Of a stretch of DNA of 64,000 nt, positions 27,666-37,041 are shown piece after piece. The stretch lies in contig JAGDZV010000011.1 of NCBI GenBank assembly GCA_049115495.1, positions 496,001-560,000 of the forward strand. The letters are read 5' to 3'. The DNA comes from JACPUW01 sp049115495. Lineage in GTDB: Bacteria > Bacteroidota > Bacteroidia > CAILMK01 > JACPUW01. The notes beneath the pieces were generated by a model. That model did no database searches. It was given only the letters and a program-made list of their open reading frames with translations, and was not told the origin of the DNA. The position numbers were made by a program, and so were the translations under genes. How positions within the stretch are numbered: position 1 is the stretch's first letter; every line of letters starts with the position of its first letter.

Positions 27666-29042
27666 GTGGAACAACTCATTGAAAGCATAAAAGCGTTTGA
27701 CAAAGAGGTGACTTTTGAGTCGCTAAGAGAATTTATAAAAGGCGTTGACATTGAGTCGCTTAATTATGGTACTCACATAATTGAACCTAAAGAAGCGGGT
27801 GATTATGGTAGAAATGAATTAACTATGGAGCCTTTTGAATGCGTTTTGGTTTGTTGGCCGCCTAAAACGCAAAGTGCCATTCACTTTCACGATGGTCTTT
27901 TTGGCTACGTATGGGTGGTTGAAGGCGAACTTGATAATGTATTTTATAGAGATAGAAATGGCTTATTAGAAGAGTACGCTGTTGATAGATACGTAAGAAA
28001 CGGCCTTGTGCCCGAACCTGATGGGGTCATTCATAAACTTAGAAATAACCACTCCGATCAAAGAGCAGTAAGTATTCACTTTTATTTTCCTGCCTTACAC
28101 AGTTTTGATGGCATGCGTATTTATAATATTGAAACCGGAGATTCAGGAGTACTTAGCGCTGAGGCTAAATCGGCTTTTTGGATTGAGAGAGATGGCCATT
28201 TTAAATCTATTGATCGTAATGCTTTTAAATATGTGAGCTATGAGGAACTTAATAAGCATAAAAGCCATGTAATAAGCAATGTAATGCCTAAACCCAATTC
28301 AAAAAGGGTAAGTCAGATGAACAGTGAGTACTTCTGCGAGCATGCTGATAAGTATGATCATGGCGATGAAATTCATGTAAATCGAAAAAAGTATACTGAA
28401 GCAATTGACGATCAGATAGCAAGTGACTTAAGAAAAACAGGAGGCATTACCAAGCACCTTGATATTGCAATTGGCACAGGCCGAAGAGCGCTTGCCATTA
28501 GAGAAAAAAGTGGGATTAATTACAACTTGGTTGGTGTAGATATAAGTCCTGAAATGAGCAAAATTGCCAATGAGCGTGGTATTGAAACTCACAATATTGA
28601 TTGGGTAAACGATGATGTTCCTTTTGCTGATACCTTTGATTCTGTGACATTTTTATACGCTTTTGGTCATTTGGCCTGCGAAAAGTGTAGAGTTACAACG
28701 CTAGAAAAAATTAATAAGTGTTTACACAAAGGGGGCGCTTTTTACTTTGACCTTTTTAGCATTGAGAATGAAAATGAATGGGGTCCGCTGGCTAAGCGAG
28801 CTTTTGAAACAAAAGGGTTGTCAGAATTTGGTTATCAAAAAGGAGATGTGTTTTACCGAAAACTAGGATACGAAAAGATTGCCTTTGTTCACTATTTTTC
28901 AATTCCTGAAATTAAATCACTGCTAGAAGGGGCTGGCTTTAAAATTGAATGGATTCACAATATTGGCTATTCTAGAAACCCGGGTCAAATAGTGCATACA
29001 GGCAAAGAAGGAAACTACTTTGTGAAAGCGATTAAGGTTTAG
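27666..29042 (+). CDS. fusion of cysteine-dioxygenase-like cupin and SAM methyltransferase
   Basis: 458 residues from a GTG start; the next in-frame ATG is too far in. The N-terminal half (about 1-165) resembles type I cysteine dioxygenase: YGRN (Arg49, matching the carboxylate-binding Arg of CDO), AIHFHDG (H73, H75) and VIHKL (H123) as the 3-His iron site, and GYVWVVEGEL. The C-terminal half (about 240-458) is a class I methyltransferase: motif I LDIAIGTG (265-272), Asp292 in GVDISPEM, and a GGAFYFDLF strand. A thiol or sulfinate metabolite oxidised and methylated by one protein is a reasonable guess, unproven. The 3' end overlaps the convergent hydrolase gene by 11 bp. Confidence 0.82.
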   Translation: MEQLIESIKAFDKEVTFESLREFIKGVDIESLNYGTHIIEPKEAGDYGRNELTMEPFECVLVCWPPKTQSAIHFHDGLFGYVWVVEGELDNVFYRDRNGLLEEYAVDRYVRNGLVPEPDGVIHKLRNNHSDQRAVSIHFYFPALHSFDGMRIYNIETGDSGVLSAEAKSAFWIERDGHFKSIDRNAFKYVSYEELNKHKSHVISNVMPKPNSKRVSQMNSEYFCEHADKYDHGDEIHVNRKKYTEAIDDQIASDLRKTGGITKHLDIAIGTGRRALAIREKSGINYNLVGVDISPEMSKIANERGIETHNIDWVNDDVPFADTFDSVTFLYAFGHLACEKCRVTTLEKINKCLHKGGAFYFDLFSIENENEWGPLAKRAFETKGLSEFGYQKGDVFYRKLGYEKIAFVHYFSIPEIKSLLEGAGFKIEWIHNIGYSRNPGQIVHTGKEGNYFVKAIKV

Positions 29043-29946
29043 CAGTTGCGTTTATAAAGCTATAAATCTGCTCAAAATATGATAGCCCACCCACTTGCCA
29101 AACATTGGTGTGTGTAGCTGACTCAACTGGAAGAAACGTTTTGTTTTCAGATTTTAAAGCTTCAAAATTCTCTTTGGCATAGTCAAAACTGATTCTATTG
29201 TCAGCGGTGCCATGAATTATTAAAACAGGTTGAGTAATATTTGTCGCGGCATCCATTGGGTTGCCATTTTCAGCTTTAATACCAGCCATTTGTTCGCCGC
29301 GGTATATCATGAAATTACGATACCATTCAGGTAAAAACGGTCCCATTCTTTTAATATAGTCGTGGGCTATTTTTTCAAAGTTTGAAAAAGTACTTTCAAT
29401 TATGCCGAATTGAATTCGGGAATCTAAAGCTAATGATTGCATGGCAACAGCACCACCTAAGCTTTGGCCCCATATGCCAATGTTTTTGCAATTGTACTTT
29501 TCAATAAGTACATCAATTAGGGCTTTTATGTCATGTTTCTCCTTAACACCAAAAGTGCAGAATTTACCTTCGCTATCGCCATGTGCTCTCAAATCAACCA
29601 ATACCAAATTGTAGCCTTGGGCAATAATGTCGGGTGCTTTTCTAAGAAAGTGTTCTTTGTATGCGCGAATACCATGAACCATAATTATGGTTGCTGTTGC
29701 TGAGACTGAAGTTGTTGGTATGTAATAAGCTTCAAGCTTGAAATCTTCATAACCTGAATATGAAACAGAATCATAGTCTAAACCAATTTCTCCTGGATTT
29801 TGAAAGCTAGCCATTAGTTTTCGCTGCTTGTTTACCGGATCGCCTGTCATTACCATGCTGCGCGGAATCAAATCATAAAACCCATAAAAAATGGCTGCTA
29901 GAAATAAGAATAGCAACCATTTCCATAATTTTTTAAAGCGCTTCAT
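29032..29946 (-). CDS. alpha/beta hydrolase, membrane-anchored
   Basis: 304 residues. One N-terminal hydrophobic segment (about 8-24) after a basic start suggests an inner-membrane anchor with the domain outside. Catalytic triad: Ser162 in WGQSLGG, Asp249 in HGTADNRI, His279 in SATHTNVW; oxyanion-side motif HGIRAYKEHF. It resembles the BAAT/dienelactone-type serine hydrolases often labelled YqkD- or BEM46-like. Substrate unknown. The ATG start is clear. It lies 18 bp downstream of the T9SS cargo gene and overlaps the convergent fusion gene. Confidence 0.87.
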   Translation of the reverse strand: MKRFKKLWKWLLFLFLAAIFYGFYDLIPRSMVMTGDPVNKQRKLMASFQNPGEIGLDYDSVSYSGYEDFKLEAYYIPTTSVSATATIIMVHGIRAYKEHFLRKAPDIIAQGYNLVLVDLRAHGDSEGKFCTFGVKEKHDIKALIDVLIEKYNCKNIGIWGQSLGGAVAMQSLALDSRIQFGIIESTFSNFEKIAHDYIKRMGPFLPEWYRNFMIYRGEQMAGIKAENGNPMDAATNITQPVLIIHGTADNRISFDYAKENFEALKSENKTFLPVESATHTNVWQVGGLSYFEQIYSFINATAKP

Positions 29947-29964
29947 TGCAGCGCAAAGTAAGTT

Positions 29965-31050
29965 TTAGTGAACTATTACTTTTTGCGTTTTGCTTTGATT
30001 AACACTTTCCAATCTCAACCAATAAACCCCTTTGGGAAGGTTTAATGTATGAGATTTCTTCAATGTATTTTCTACAATAATTATTTGCCCTTGGCTATTA
30101 TAAACTTCAAGTTTAAAAGGAAGTTCATCTTCAATGTTTAGTTCACCTTTTGTTGGGTTTGGATAAACTGCGGCAATCTTTTGAGTTGTATTAATATCTG
30201 TGGTTATGCCAGATTTAGTTAATGTAAGCTTCACGGTGTCGTAGTTTTCACAATAGGGTTGTGAGCCAATTTTCCATACGAAGCGATAAACCAAGTTATA
30301 AGAATAAACAGTATCGAAAGCTACTTCTGCGGGGTCAAAATAGAAACCGGAGTCTTTTTTATAAATTACTCCAGGTCCATTAAAATAACCGCTTTGATTT
30401 TCTGGAAATTGAATCAAGGTATCTAAAAGAAGTAGGGTGTCTTTTGTAGAAAATCTTATGGCATCATATTTCAGGTTTACTATTGGTAGTTGTTTCACGT
30501 TAATTATTGTCTCATTTGTGTCAGTGCATTGTGTCCCTGGGTCTTTGTAGGTGTAGAATAGTGAATATGCCCATAGTTTTCCGCCATCAGTTCGAGGCGT
30601 TCTGTTGGGAAAAAACCTACCATTTTCTACGAATGCTCTGGTATCAACGGTGTCAAACCAAGTGCCACCATAGGGTGTCGCATTAAAGGTTAAGGGAAAG
30701 TCTTCTGTATTCCAGCAAACGTCAGCTGGTTTAAGCAATCTCAATTCAGGTACTTTATTTGAACGTAAATAAATGCTATCCACTGCGGTGCAATTTTTAA
30801 TGGAGTCAATATAGGTGTAATAAAATGTGGTGTTTGTTTTAATATATCCCTTTACCTGAAATGTCGAGAAATTAGGATTATTACTGCTCCAAACTCCGCC
30901 TTTTCTATTTTCCAAATCTGTCAATATGAAATTAACGTATTCATTTTCGCAAACAGGAGAAAGCAAGTTTTCTGTCTTTAGAAGTGAGTCACATTGCCCA
31001 TTTACCAGAAATGGAAGAATTAAAGCTAAAACAACAATTAAATTTTTCAT
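29965..31050 (-). CDS. secreted protein with type A T9SS sorting domain
   Basis: 361 residues from the ATG at 31050, which fits the signal peptide MKNLIVVLALILPFLVNGQ; a longer frame adds 14 non-signal residues and is rejected. The middle is a series of Ig-like/beta repeats with paired Cys (for example CWNTEDFPL and QCTDTNETIINVKQLP). The C-terminus (about 285-361) is a type A T9SS sorting domain: AVYPNPTKGELNIED, LEVYNSQGQ, LPKGVYWLRLES, TQKVIVH. It should cross the outer membrane through T9SS and be displayed or released. The role of the mature part is unknown. Confidence 0.87.
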   Translation of the reverse strand: MKNLIVVLALILPFLVNGQCDSLLKTENLLSPVCENEYVNFILTDLENRKGGVWSSNNPNFSTFQVKGYIKTNTTFYYTYIDSIKNCTAVDSIYLRSNKVPELRLLKPADVCWNTEDFPLTFNATPYGGTWFDTVDTRAFVENGRFFPNRTPRTDGGKLWAYSLFYTYKDPGTQCTDTNETIINVKQLPIVNLKYDAIRFSTKDTLLLLDTLIQFPENQSGYFNGPGVIYKKDSGFYFDPAEVAFDTVYSYNLVYRFVWKIGSQPYCENYDTVKLTLTKSGITTDINTTQKIAAVYPNPTKGELNIEDELPFKLEVYNSQGQIIIVENTLKKSHTLNLPKGVYWLRLESVNQSKTQKVIVH

Positions 31051-31091
31051 GCGTCTTTTTTCAAGACCAAATACGTGAAATTTAGGTTGCA

Positions 31092-31673
31092 TTAACCAAA
31101 AGGCAGGTCATCTTTAGACTCTTCCACAATCTCTTCAAGTTCGGCAAACCATTCTTTTCCATATTTACGCTCAAGTGGTTCTTTTAAAAACAAATAGGTA
31201 GGTACTTCAAGCTCTTTCCCAAGCTTACAGGCCGGATTACAAATGCTCCATTTGTGATAATTCAAAGCTTCATATTCTCCTACTTGACTGATTCTAATTG
31301 GATATAAATGGCAAGAGATAGGCTTTTTAAAATCGGTTTTACCTTCTTCATGGGCTTTTTCAATGCCACATTTATACATACCATCTTCTCTTATCACAAA
31401 AACACATTCGCCTTTGGGTAGGCAAGTAGTGGCCAATTCACCTTCAGCATCGGTTTCGTAGAAGCCATCTTTTTCAAGCTTTTCAAGCGATTGTCTTCCC
31501 AAGTAAGGTTTAATCTTGTCAAGATCTTTCTCAATTATGGGCAGCTCTTCTTCAAGCAATGGCGCACCATAATCGCCTTCAACACAGCAAGCACCTTTAC
31601 AAGCACTTAGGTTACAAACAAACTCCTTCTGAATTACATCAAATGATATGAGTACGTTATCGTGTAGTAGCAT
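31092..31673 (-). CDS. DUF3109 family protein (Cys-rich, probable metal binding)
   Basis: 193 residues, cytoplasmic. Conserved blocks: VCNLSACKGACCVEGDYGAPL, ATTCLPKGECVFV, YKCGIEKA, PISCHLYPIR and WSICNPACKLG, giving eleven Cys in all. The pattern resembles YkgJ-type zinc/iron-chelating domains and is what I know as DUF3109. Function is undetermined; binding of a metal or Fe-S cluster is inferred from the Cys clusters. The start is a clear ATG. The T9SS cargo gene follows 41 bp downstream. Confidence 0.85.
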   Translation of the reverse strand: MLLHDNVLISFDVIQKEFVCNLSACKGACCVEGDYGAPLLEEELPIIEKDLDKIKPYLGRQSLEKLEKDGFYETDAEGELATTCLPKGECVFVIREDGMYKCGIEKAHEEGKTDFKKPISCHLYPIRISQVGEYEALNYHKWSICNPACKLGKELEVPTYLFLKEPLERKYGKEWFAELEEIVEESKDDLPFG

Positions 31674-31875
31674 ATTTGGGTGATTTTAATTAAATAGTTT
31701 CGTTTAATTATTTCAAGAATCGGATTCAAAATACTGTTCTATATTCTAGAGAAAGAAATGTTCATCCCAATTTCGATTGTAGGATTAGGCTGATAATTAA
31801 GTCATTCGGGGAATCTTGTTAACGACAAATAAATTGTTGAAATTTGCAATTAGGGTATCAAATAAGAATCTAAAT

Positions 31876-32898
31876 TTAGTTGAGATTTGCTTTTATTAAA
31901 TTCATGATGAGTTTTTGAATAGTTTTCCTTTGTTCTGGATGACTTTGTGCTACGGCAAGAGCTAATGTAACAAGCGTATTGTCATTTATTTTTCTGTCAC
32001 CTTTTTCATTTAAGTGATGTCCGTTTTTCTCAAGAAACCAAACAAACATAAACGAACCAATTCGCTTATTACCATCGCTAAAAGGATGTCCTTTGATGAT
32101 AGAATATAGCAATTGTACGGCCTGTTCCTCTATTGTTGGATATGCAAGTTCTCCGAAGACTGTCTGTGAAATGCTACCCAAAATTCCTTTGAATGAATCA
32201 TCCTTCTCGTTCCCAAATAAGTTGCTAGCTTCCCCTTTAGTGATTAATGTGGTTTTTAATTGTTCAATTGCGGTTTTAACATCTTCGTAATTAATAACGT
32301 ATATCAAGTCATTATTCAGGTTTTCCGACGATAGTTCATCTTTGTCATATTTATCTAGTAGCTCAAATGATTTTGAATAGTGTGAGATAATTGAGAGTAA
32401 TCCATCAGTCAACTTCATTTGATTATGAAAAAGCTCTTCATTTAGTTGATTGATTTCCTGTTTCAGTGTTGCTACCTTGTCTTTTTCGGTTTTTAGCAGT
32501 TTCTCATTGATAGTAAATCCTTTAAGTAGATAGTCTTTTAATCTTTGTGTAGCCCATTTTCTAAACTCAATACCTACCTGTGATTTAACGCGATAACCTA
32601 TTGAAATAATAACGTCTAAATTGTAGTATGATACTTTTCTCGATACCTTGCGGTCGCCCTCCATTTGAACTTGGCGAAATTCTCGCCAAGTTGGCTCTTT
32701 ACCTAGTTCTCCCTCTCTGTAAATGTTCTTTATATGGTATTCTATGGTACGTCTAGCTTTTCCGAACAGATCCATAATTTGTTGTTCTGTCACCCAGACT
32801 GTGTCTTGTTCACCATCAATAACTACCTGAAACTCGGTCTCACCATCTCTAGGCTTAAATATTACTATCTCACTATTTTCTATTTCAGGCAAGTTCAT
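31876..32898 (-). CDS. RhuM-Fic/DOC fusion protein
   Basis: 340 residues. The N-terminal half (about 8-135) is a RhuM-type domain: VTEQQIMDLFGKARRTIEYH, VSYYNLDVIISIGYRV, FRKWATQRLKDYLL. A coiled coil follows (about 137-160), then a Fic/DOC domain with HPFSDGNKRIG (271-281). The Lys after GN is the DOC-like form rather than the GNGR of typical AMPylating Fic proteins. Fic enzymes transfer AMP or phosphate to target proteins; RhuM domains are common in mobile and toxin-like loci. It is alone, with no antitoxin candidate beside it, between DUF3109 and recF. Confidence 0.9.
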   Translation of the reverse strand: MNLPEIENSEIVIFKPRDGETEFQVVIDGEQDTVWVTEQQIMDLFGKARRTIEYHIKNIYREGELGKEPTWREFRQVQMEGDRKVSRKVSYYNLDVIISIGYRVKSQVGIEFRKWATQRLKDYLLKGFTINEKLLKTEKDKVATLKQEINQLNEELFHNQMKLTDGLLSIISHYSKSFELLDKYDKDELSSENLNNDLIYVINYEDVKTAIEQLKTTLITKGEASNLFGNEKDDSFKGILGSISQTVFGELAYPTIEEQAVQLLYSIIKGHPFSDGNKRIGSFMFVWFLEKNGHHLNEKGDRKINDNTLVTLALAVAQSHPEQRKTIQKLIMNLIKANLN

Positions 32899-32940
32899 AA
32901 ATCAAATGTAACTTCTTTTAAAACTCATCAAATCCGTTCA

Positions 32941-34038
32941 TTAATCTTCATCAACTTCACCATTTTCAACCTTAAAAAATTGCGCCGTTTTATTCACTTT
33001 TTCTAAGGCGCTTTTAAGCCGTGGTTTACTCGTGTCGGTTATAAATATTTGTTCAAAAGTATCATTGGCCAGCTCTAATATTCTGGCAGCTCTTTCATTG
33101 TCAAGTCTATCAAAAAGATCGTCAAGTAAAAGTATTGGCTTTCTACCAGTTTTAGATTCAATCAATTTCGCCTGAGCCAACTTTAGCGCCAAAACGTAGC
33201 TTTTTTGCTGTCCTTGAGAACCAAATTTTTTAAGTAAATCTCCATTAATTGAAAACTCTAATTTGTCTTTGTGTATACCACATTCGGTTCTTCCGAGGAT
33301 CCTTTCTCTGTCAAAGTTCTTTTCAAAAAGCTCAAACAAATCATTATTGGCCAACTGTGATTTATATTTAATCTGTAAAGCTTCTTGGTCTTGGTTTATG
33401 GTATTTGCAAACTGGGCAAATAACGGCTCTACCTCATTAATAAACTCACTTCTTTTAGGGTATAGTGCTTGGCACAGCTCATGCATTTGTTGATTATACA
33501 CTTGCAACAGGCCTTCGTTTAGTTGGTTGGTTTCTTTGGCTTGTTTTAAAAAGCTGTTTCGTTGCTGTAATACTTGATTATACTTAACTAGGGTGCTGAG
33601 ATAGTCTGTATCAAAAAATGAAATGCTACTATCAATAAATTTTCGCCTTTCTTCATTGCCTTCAGTAACCAAAACCAAATCTGTAGGTGCTACCATTACA
33701 GCCGGAAACCTACCATAATGCTCAATGAGTTTGTCGTATTCGTTTCCGTTCTTTTTAAGTACTTTTTTTCGGCCTTGGGTAAATCCGCAAAAAATGTTGG
33801 TTTCTTCTTTACTCTTAAAGGTTCCTTCTATGGTGAAGAACTGCTGACCTTTTAGAATATTCTGTGAATCTACGCTGTTTTGCGCGCTTTTACCAGTTGA
33901 TAGATAGTGTATTGCGTCGAGCATATTGGTTTTGCCCATTCCGTTTAATCCAGTAAAACATACTATACTTTTATTAAAGCTTAGAGCCGTGCTTTTGTGG
34001 TTCTTAAACTGGCTTATTTTAATCTGCTGCAATTGCAC
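32941..34038 (-). CDS. recF: DNA replication and repair protein RecF
   Basis: 365 residues. SMC-like ATPase: Walker A GLNGMGKTN (30-38), the N-terminal ISQFKNHKS, signature-like region KKFGSQGQQKSYVLALKLAQ, and Walker B LLLDDLFDRLD followed by FITDT. RecF with RecO and RecR loads RecA at gaps. The start is GTG (34036-34038), or the TTG two codons later; a stop lies six codons upstream with no ATG. The usual dnaN/gyrB neighbours are absent, which is normal in Bacteroidota. A RhuM-Fic gene lies 42 bp downstream. Confidence 0.95.
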   Translation of the reverse strand: MQLQQIKISQFKNHKSTALSFNKSIVCFTGLNGMGKTNMLDAIHYLSTGKSAQNSVDSQNILKGQQFFTIEGTFKSKEETNIFCGFTQGRKKVLKKNGNEYDKLIEHYGRFPAVMVAPTDLVLVTEGNEERRKFIDSSISFFDTDYLSTLVKYNQVLQQRNSFLKQAKETNQLNEGLLQVYNQQMHELCQALYPKRSEFINEVEPLFAQFANTINQDQEALQIKYKSQLANNDLFELFEKNFDRERILGRTECGIHKDKLEFSINGDLLKKFGSQGQQKSYVLALKLAQAKLIESKTGRKPILLLDDLFDRLDNERAARILELANDTFEQIFITDTSKPRLKSALEKVNKTAQFFKVENGEVDED

Positions 34039-34088
34039 TGTGCGAAGGTAGAAAGCTCAATTTTTAAATTGTGTTGGCGAGTTGACAA

Positions 34089-34096
34089 TACATTTG
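34089..34096 (+). promoter_or_regulatory. -7 promoter element, nearly leaderless
   Basis: TACATTTG matches TAnnTTTG exactly; a TTG lies 17 bp upstream. The ATG of the next gene is only 6 bp downstream, so the transcript would have almost no leader. Confidence 0.5.
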
Positions 34097-34102
34097 TAAC
34101 TG

Positions 34103-34642
34103 ATGCGATTTTTCATATTCATATTGGCATTTTCGTTTTTTACAATTTCAGCTACAAATGAGCAAGATTCTGACTTGAAGAATATGCCATTAGTTAATGA
34201 GACCATTATGTTTAAAAGGTTATTGGATTTGAAAGACTGGAGTATTGATAAAGCGAGAAGTCATTTTCCTAATCAAATGGGCGGGGGAGAAAAAGGCGAT
34301 GCTTACCGTCACGTATTGGCTAGCGTTTTGAGCAGAAAACTATTTGGTAGAGCCATTGCTTCAAGCTCTGGATTTGTAAATGAGCTAATTCGCGATGTTA
34401 GAAAAACCAATACACCACGCGATAGATTCATGGATTTGCATAACAATAGGGTGGGCCGTGTAACTTGTTATCATGAATTGATTGGCAAAACCGATGAAGA
34501 GACAGCTAATAACGTTCTGGAGTTTTTTAATGAATCGGGAAACCTAGTATTGATGAAATGGGGAGGTGTGCTACCTGATTCCAAAAGGGCTAAAAAAGAG
34601 TCAAGGCAAAAGGCTTATGCTAATCAAGTGATTTTATATTAA
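34103..34642 (+). CDS. secreted DUF6973-like protein
   Basis: 179 residues. A signal peptide (MRFFIFILAFSFFTISA) is followed by a compact domain with the conserved blocks GDAYRHVLASVLSRKLFG and DRFMDLHNNRVGR. These match a family I know as DUF6973, in which a DA-x-RH motif and a DLHNN-x-x-GR motif form the probable active site. The His and Asp/Asn residues suggest a hydrolase or metal site, unproven. The last 4 bp overlap the convergent TonB receptor gene. It diverges from recF. Confidence 0.72.
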   Translation: MRFFIFILAFSFFTISATNEQDSDLKNMPLVNETIMFKRLLDLKDWSIDKARSHFPNQMGGGEKGDAYRHVLASVLSRKLFGRAIASSSGFVNELIRDVRKTNTPRDRFMDLHNNRVGRVTCYHELIGKTDEETANNVLEFFNESGNLVLMKWGGVLPDSKRAKKESRQKAYANQVILY

Positions 34643-37041
34643 ATCATCACCCCAACCGATAAATAAAAACTTCTTGGTGTTGCTGGAATAATTCCTGGGC
34701 CAGGATAGCTTTCGGCTCTTCTTGTAAAATACCTTTCGTTGCTTAGGTTATTTACGCCTGTTGAAAATCGGTAGTGCTTAACCTCATATTCTAATGATAA
34801 GTCTATAACTAAATACGAAGGAATAGTGCCTGTGAGCGCATTCGGGTTGAAAGTTGAGTTTGTGGCATCAGAAAATTGTTCACTCACATAAGAAGCTTGA
34901 AAAGTGGCTTTAAAGCCCTTGAATTTGTAATTGAGCCCTGTTCTCAGCATAAGGCTTGGAACGTATTCTACTTTTTTATTGGCTATTGATCCGATTTCAG
35001 ATTCAATATATCGCGCATCGGTGGCCGCAAGGTTTACAAATAAGGCAAGGCTTGAGCGCTTTTGCGGTTTATTGAGTAGTTTGAAAATGTTGGCTTCACC
35101 AAATATTTCAATGCCAACATGCCTTGAATCACCTATGTTAGTTCTGAGCAAAGTTGTGCTTCCTGGCATTTCATATTGGCCAATTCTGTCATTGTATTTC
35201 AACATGAAAAAACTCACATCAGCATTAAGCCAATTGGTAATTGCTCCACGAATTCCAAAATCCATATTGAAACCGTTTTCATCAGTAATTAAGCTATCAA
35301 GCTGAAAGTTTGGATTAACTACTCGCAAATCGCTAAAGGTTATTGACCTAAAATTTCTAGCATAATTGGTGTAGAAATGCGCTTTTTCGTTTAGGTGGTA
35401 ACTCGCTCCAATGCCATAAAGTGGCACCCAACGCGTTGTAGAACTTTCATCAAAGTTTTGAGTTGAAGAAACCAAGTTTCCGGCAAAATCATATCGGTTA
35501 AGTCGCCAAGTGCCAATGGCATCAGTTCTAATATGCTCTAATCTAAAACCTGTGGTTACACTTAGTTTTTCGTTAAAATGAAAAAGGTTTTCAATAAAAA
35601 ATGATTCGTTTTGGCTAGGGAATTCGTAGTTGAAATGCTCGGGCACTTCAGGATTAAGCAATTTAAAGGTTGGTGTAGAATCGGCGCTTGCCAGGCCTTG
35701 TTGCCTTTTGGTTAAACCTTGATAATATCTAAACCCAGCAATAAGTGTAGCTTCTTTTTCTTTCACTTCATATTCATGCAGAAATCTTGCCTCAGCACCG
35801 TAGTTTTTGAATTGGTCGCTTATTAGCGTTCTGTTTTCAAAAGGATTGTCAGGAACTCCAATTTGTTCTAAGTTGCCAAGAGCATCTCGGCCAGAGTTAA
35901 GACCAAAGCCTTTAAAATTAATTCTTGTATTCTCAGTTATTCGGTAATCGAAAGTTGCAGCCGCTAAATTCCAGTTTACATTAAACCAATTTCTATTTCT
36001 TAGTGATTCTGTTAAATCACCATTATCAAATATTTGATCAGTAACTCCCCCAGGCTGTTGGGCAACATATTTCATGTAAGAGTACTCAAGCCCAAGTTTT
36101 ATACGAGTATTTAATTGGTAACCAATTCTAGCAAAAGCGGTTTGTGCATCAAAACCTGAGTTTTCTCTCCAGCCTTTACCTGTTTTGTACTGATAATAGG
36201 TGTAATAATCAATTTTGCCTTTAGTTCCACCAGCACTCAAAAAGGTGTTTGAGAGTCCAAATGATCCAATAGATTGCTCAGCATTTACTTCAAGCGGTTT
36301 ATTTGGTGCTTCTTTAATCTTGAAATTGAGCATACCACCAAATTGGGTTCCATATTGTAATGAAGCTGCACCACGAATCACTTCAATTTTCTCTACAGCT
36401 TGCATCGGTGGCGTGTAATAGCTTTCAGGATAACCCAATGCATCAGCGCTCATATCGTAGCCATTTTGTCTGGTGTTGAAATTGGCGGTTCTACTTGGGC
36501 CAAGACCGCGCGCTGCAATATCTAATTGAAGGCCTGCAAAGTCGCTTTCCCAAATGTTGAGACCTGGTACTTTGGCAAAAACTTGTCGCGCATTATTGGT
36601 AGCTTTATTGGCGGCAAAATCATCTAGTACAATTACTTCATTCTTTTTTGATTCATAAATACCAAAGTCTTCTACAGATGCTAAGCGAGCCATGCCATTG
36701 GTAGATTTTTCAGCCACAATATCTATGGCATCAAGATCAATTGAGAGCTTCGATAGTTTAAAAACTATAGTTGTATCTCTTGTAATTCTTGTTTGTATAA
36801 TGATTGATGCTCGGTTGAGCCCGAAAGCTTCAATTTTGTGTAAGCCACTAGGAATTATCGCTTCATATTTTCCATAATGATCGGTATGTACAACCTTATT
36901 CAATGAATGAATAACCACCACAGCATTGGTAATAGGTTCGCTGTCTTTATCGCACAAAACCTGCCCATTAATGGTAATGCTTTTGGCATTTAGAGAACCA
37001 AAACAAAATATAGATATGAGAATAGTAGTTATAATTCTCAT
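34639..37041 (-). CDS. TonB-dependent receptor, probable iron/siderophore type
   Basis: 800 residues. A signal peptide (MRIITTILISIFCFGSLNA), a CarboxypepD_reg-like domain (about 22-95, ITINGQVLCDKDSEPITNAVV), the plug domain (about 125-245, VPGLNIWES, IAARGLGPSRTANFNTRQNGY, VEKIEVIRGAASLQYG) and a beta-barrel. The plug and barrel look FecA-like. It is the last gene of an operon with DUF4856, imelysin and HTTM proteins; its ATG overlaps the HTTM stop (ATGA). Imelysin partners point to iron or a metal chelate as substrate, an inference. Control is probably through the Fur-like sites near 40728-40819. Confidence 0.88.
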   Translation of the reverse strand: MRIITTILISIFCFGSLNAKSITINGQVLCDKDSEPITNAVVVIHSLNKVVHTDHYGKYEAIIPSGLHKIEAFGLNRASIIIQTRITRDTTIVFKLSKLSIDLDAIDIVAEKSTNGMARLASVEDFGIYESKKNEVIVLDDFAANKATNNARQVFAKVPGLNIWESDFAGLQLDIAARGLGPSRTANFNTRQNGYDMSADALGYPESYYTPPMQAVEKIEVIRGAASLQYGTQFGGMLNFKIKEAPNKPLEVNAEQSIGSFGLSNTFLSAGGTKGKIDYYTYYQYKTGKGWRENSGFDAQTAFARIGYQLNTRIKLGLEYSYMKYVAQQPGGVTDQIFDNGDLTESLRNRNWFNVNWNLAAATFDYRITENTRINFKGFGLNSGRDALGNLEQIGVPDNPFENRTLISDQFKNYGAEARFLHEYEVKEKEATLIAGFRYYQGLTKRQQGLASADSTPTFKLLNPEVPEHFNYEFPSQNESFFIENLFHFNEKLSVTTGFRLEHIRTDAIGTWRLNRYDFAGNLVSSTQNFDESSTTRWVPLYGIGASYHLNEKAHFYTNYARNFRSITFSDLRVVNPNFQLDSLITDENGFNMDFGIRGAITNWLNADVSFFMLKYNDRIGQYEMPGSTTLLRTNIGDSRHVGIEIFGEANIFKLLNKPQKRSSLALFVNLAATDARYIESEIGSIANKKVEYVPSLMLRTGLNYKFKGFKATFQASYVSEQFSDATNSTFNPNALTGTIPSYLVIDLSLEYEVKHYRFSTGVNNLSNERYFTRRAESYPGPGIIPATPRSFYLSVGVMI

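Noticed and set aside
27666..29042. Two genes merged by a missed stop
   Set aside because: The frame is continuous, with a sensible linker between the two domains, and no start or stop signals occur near the junction.
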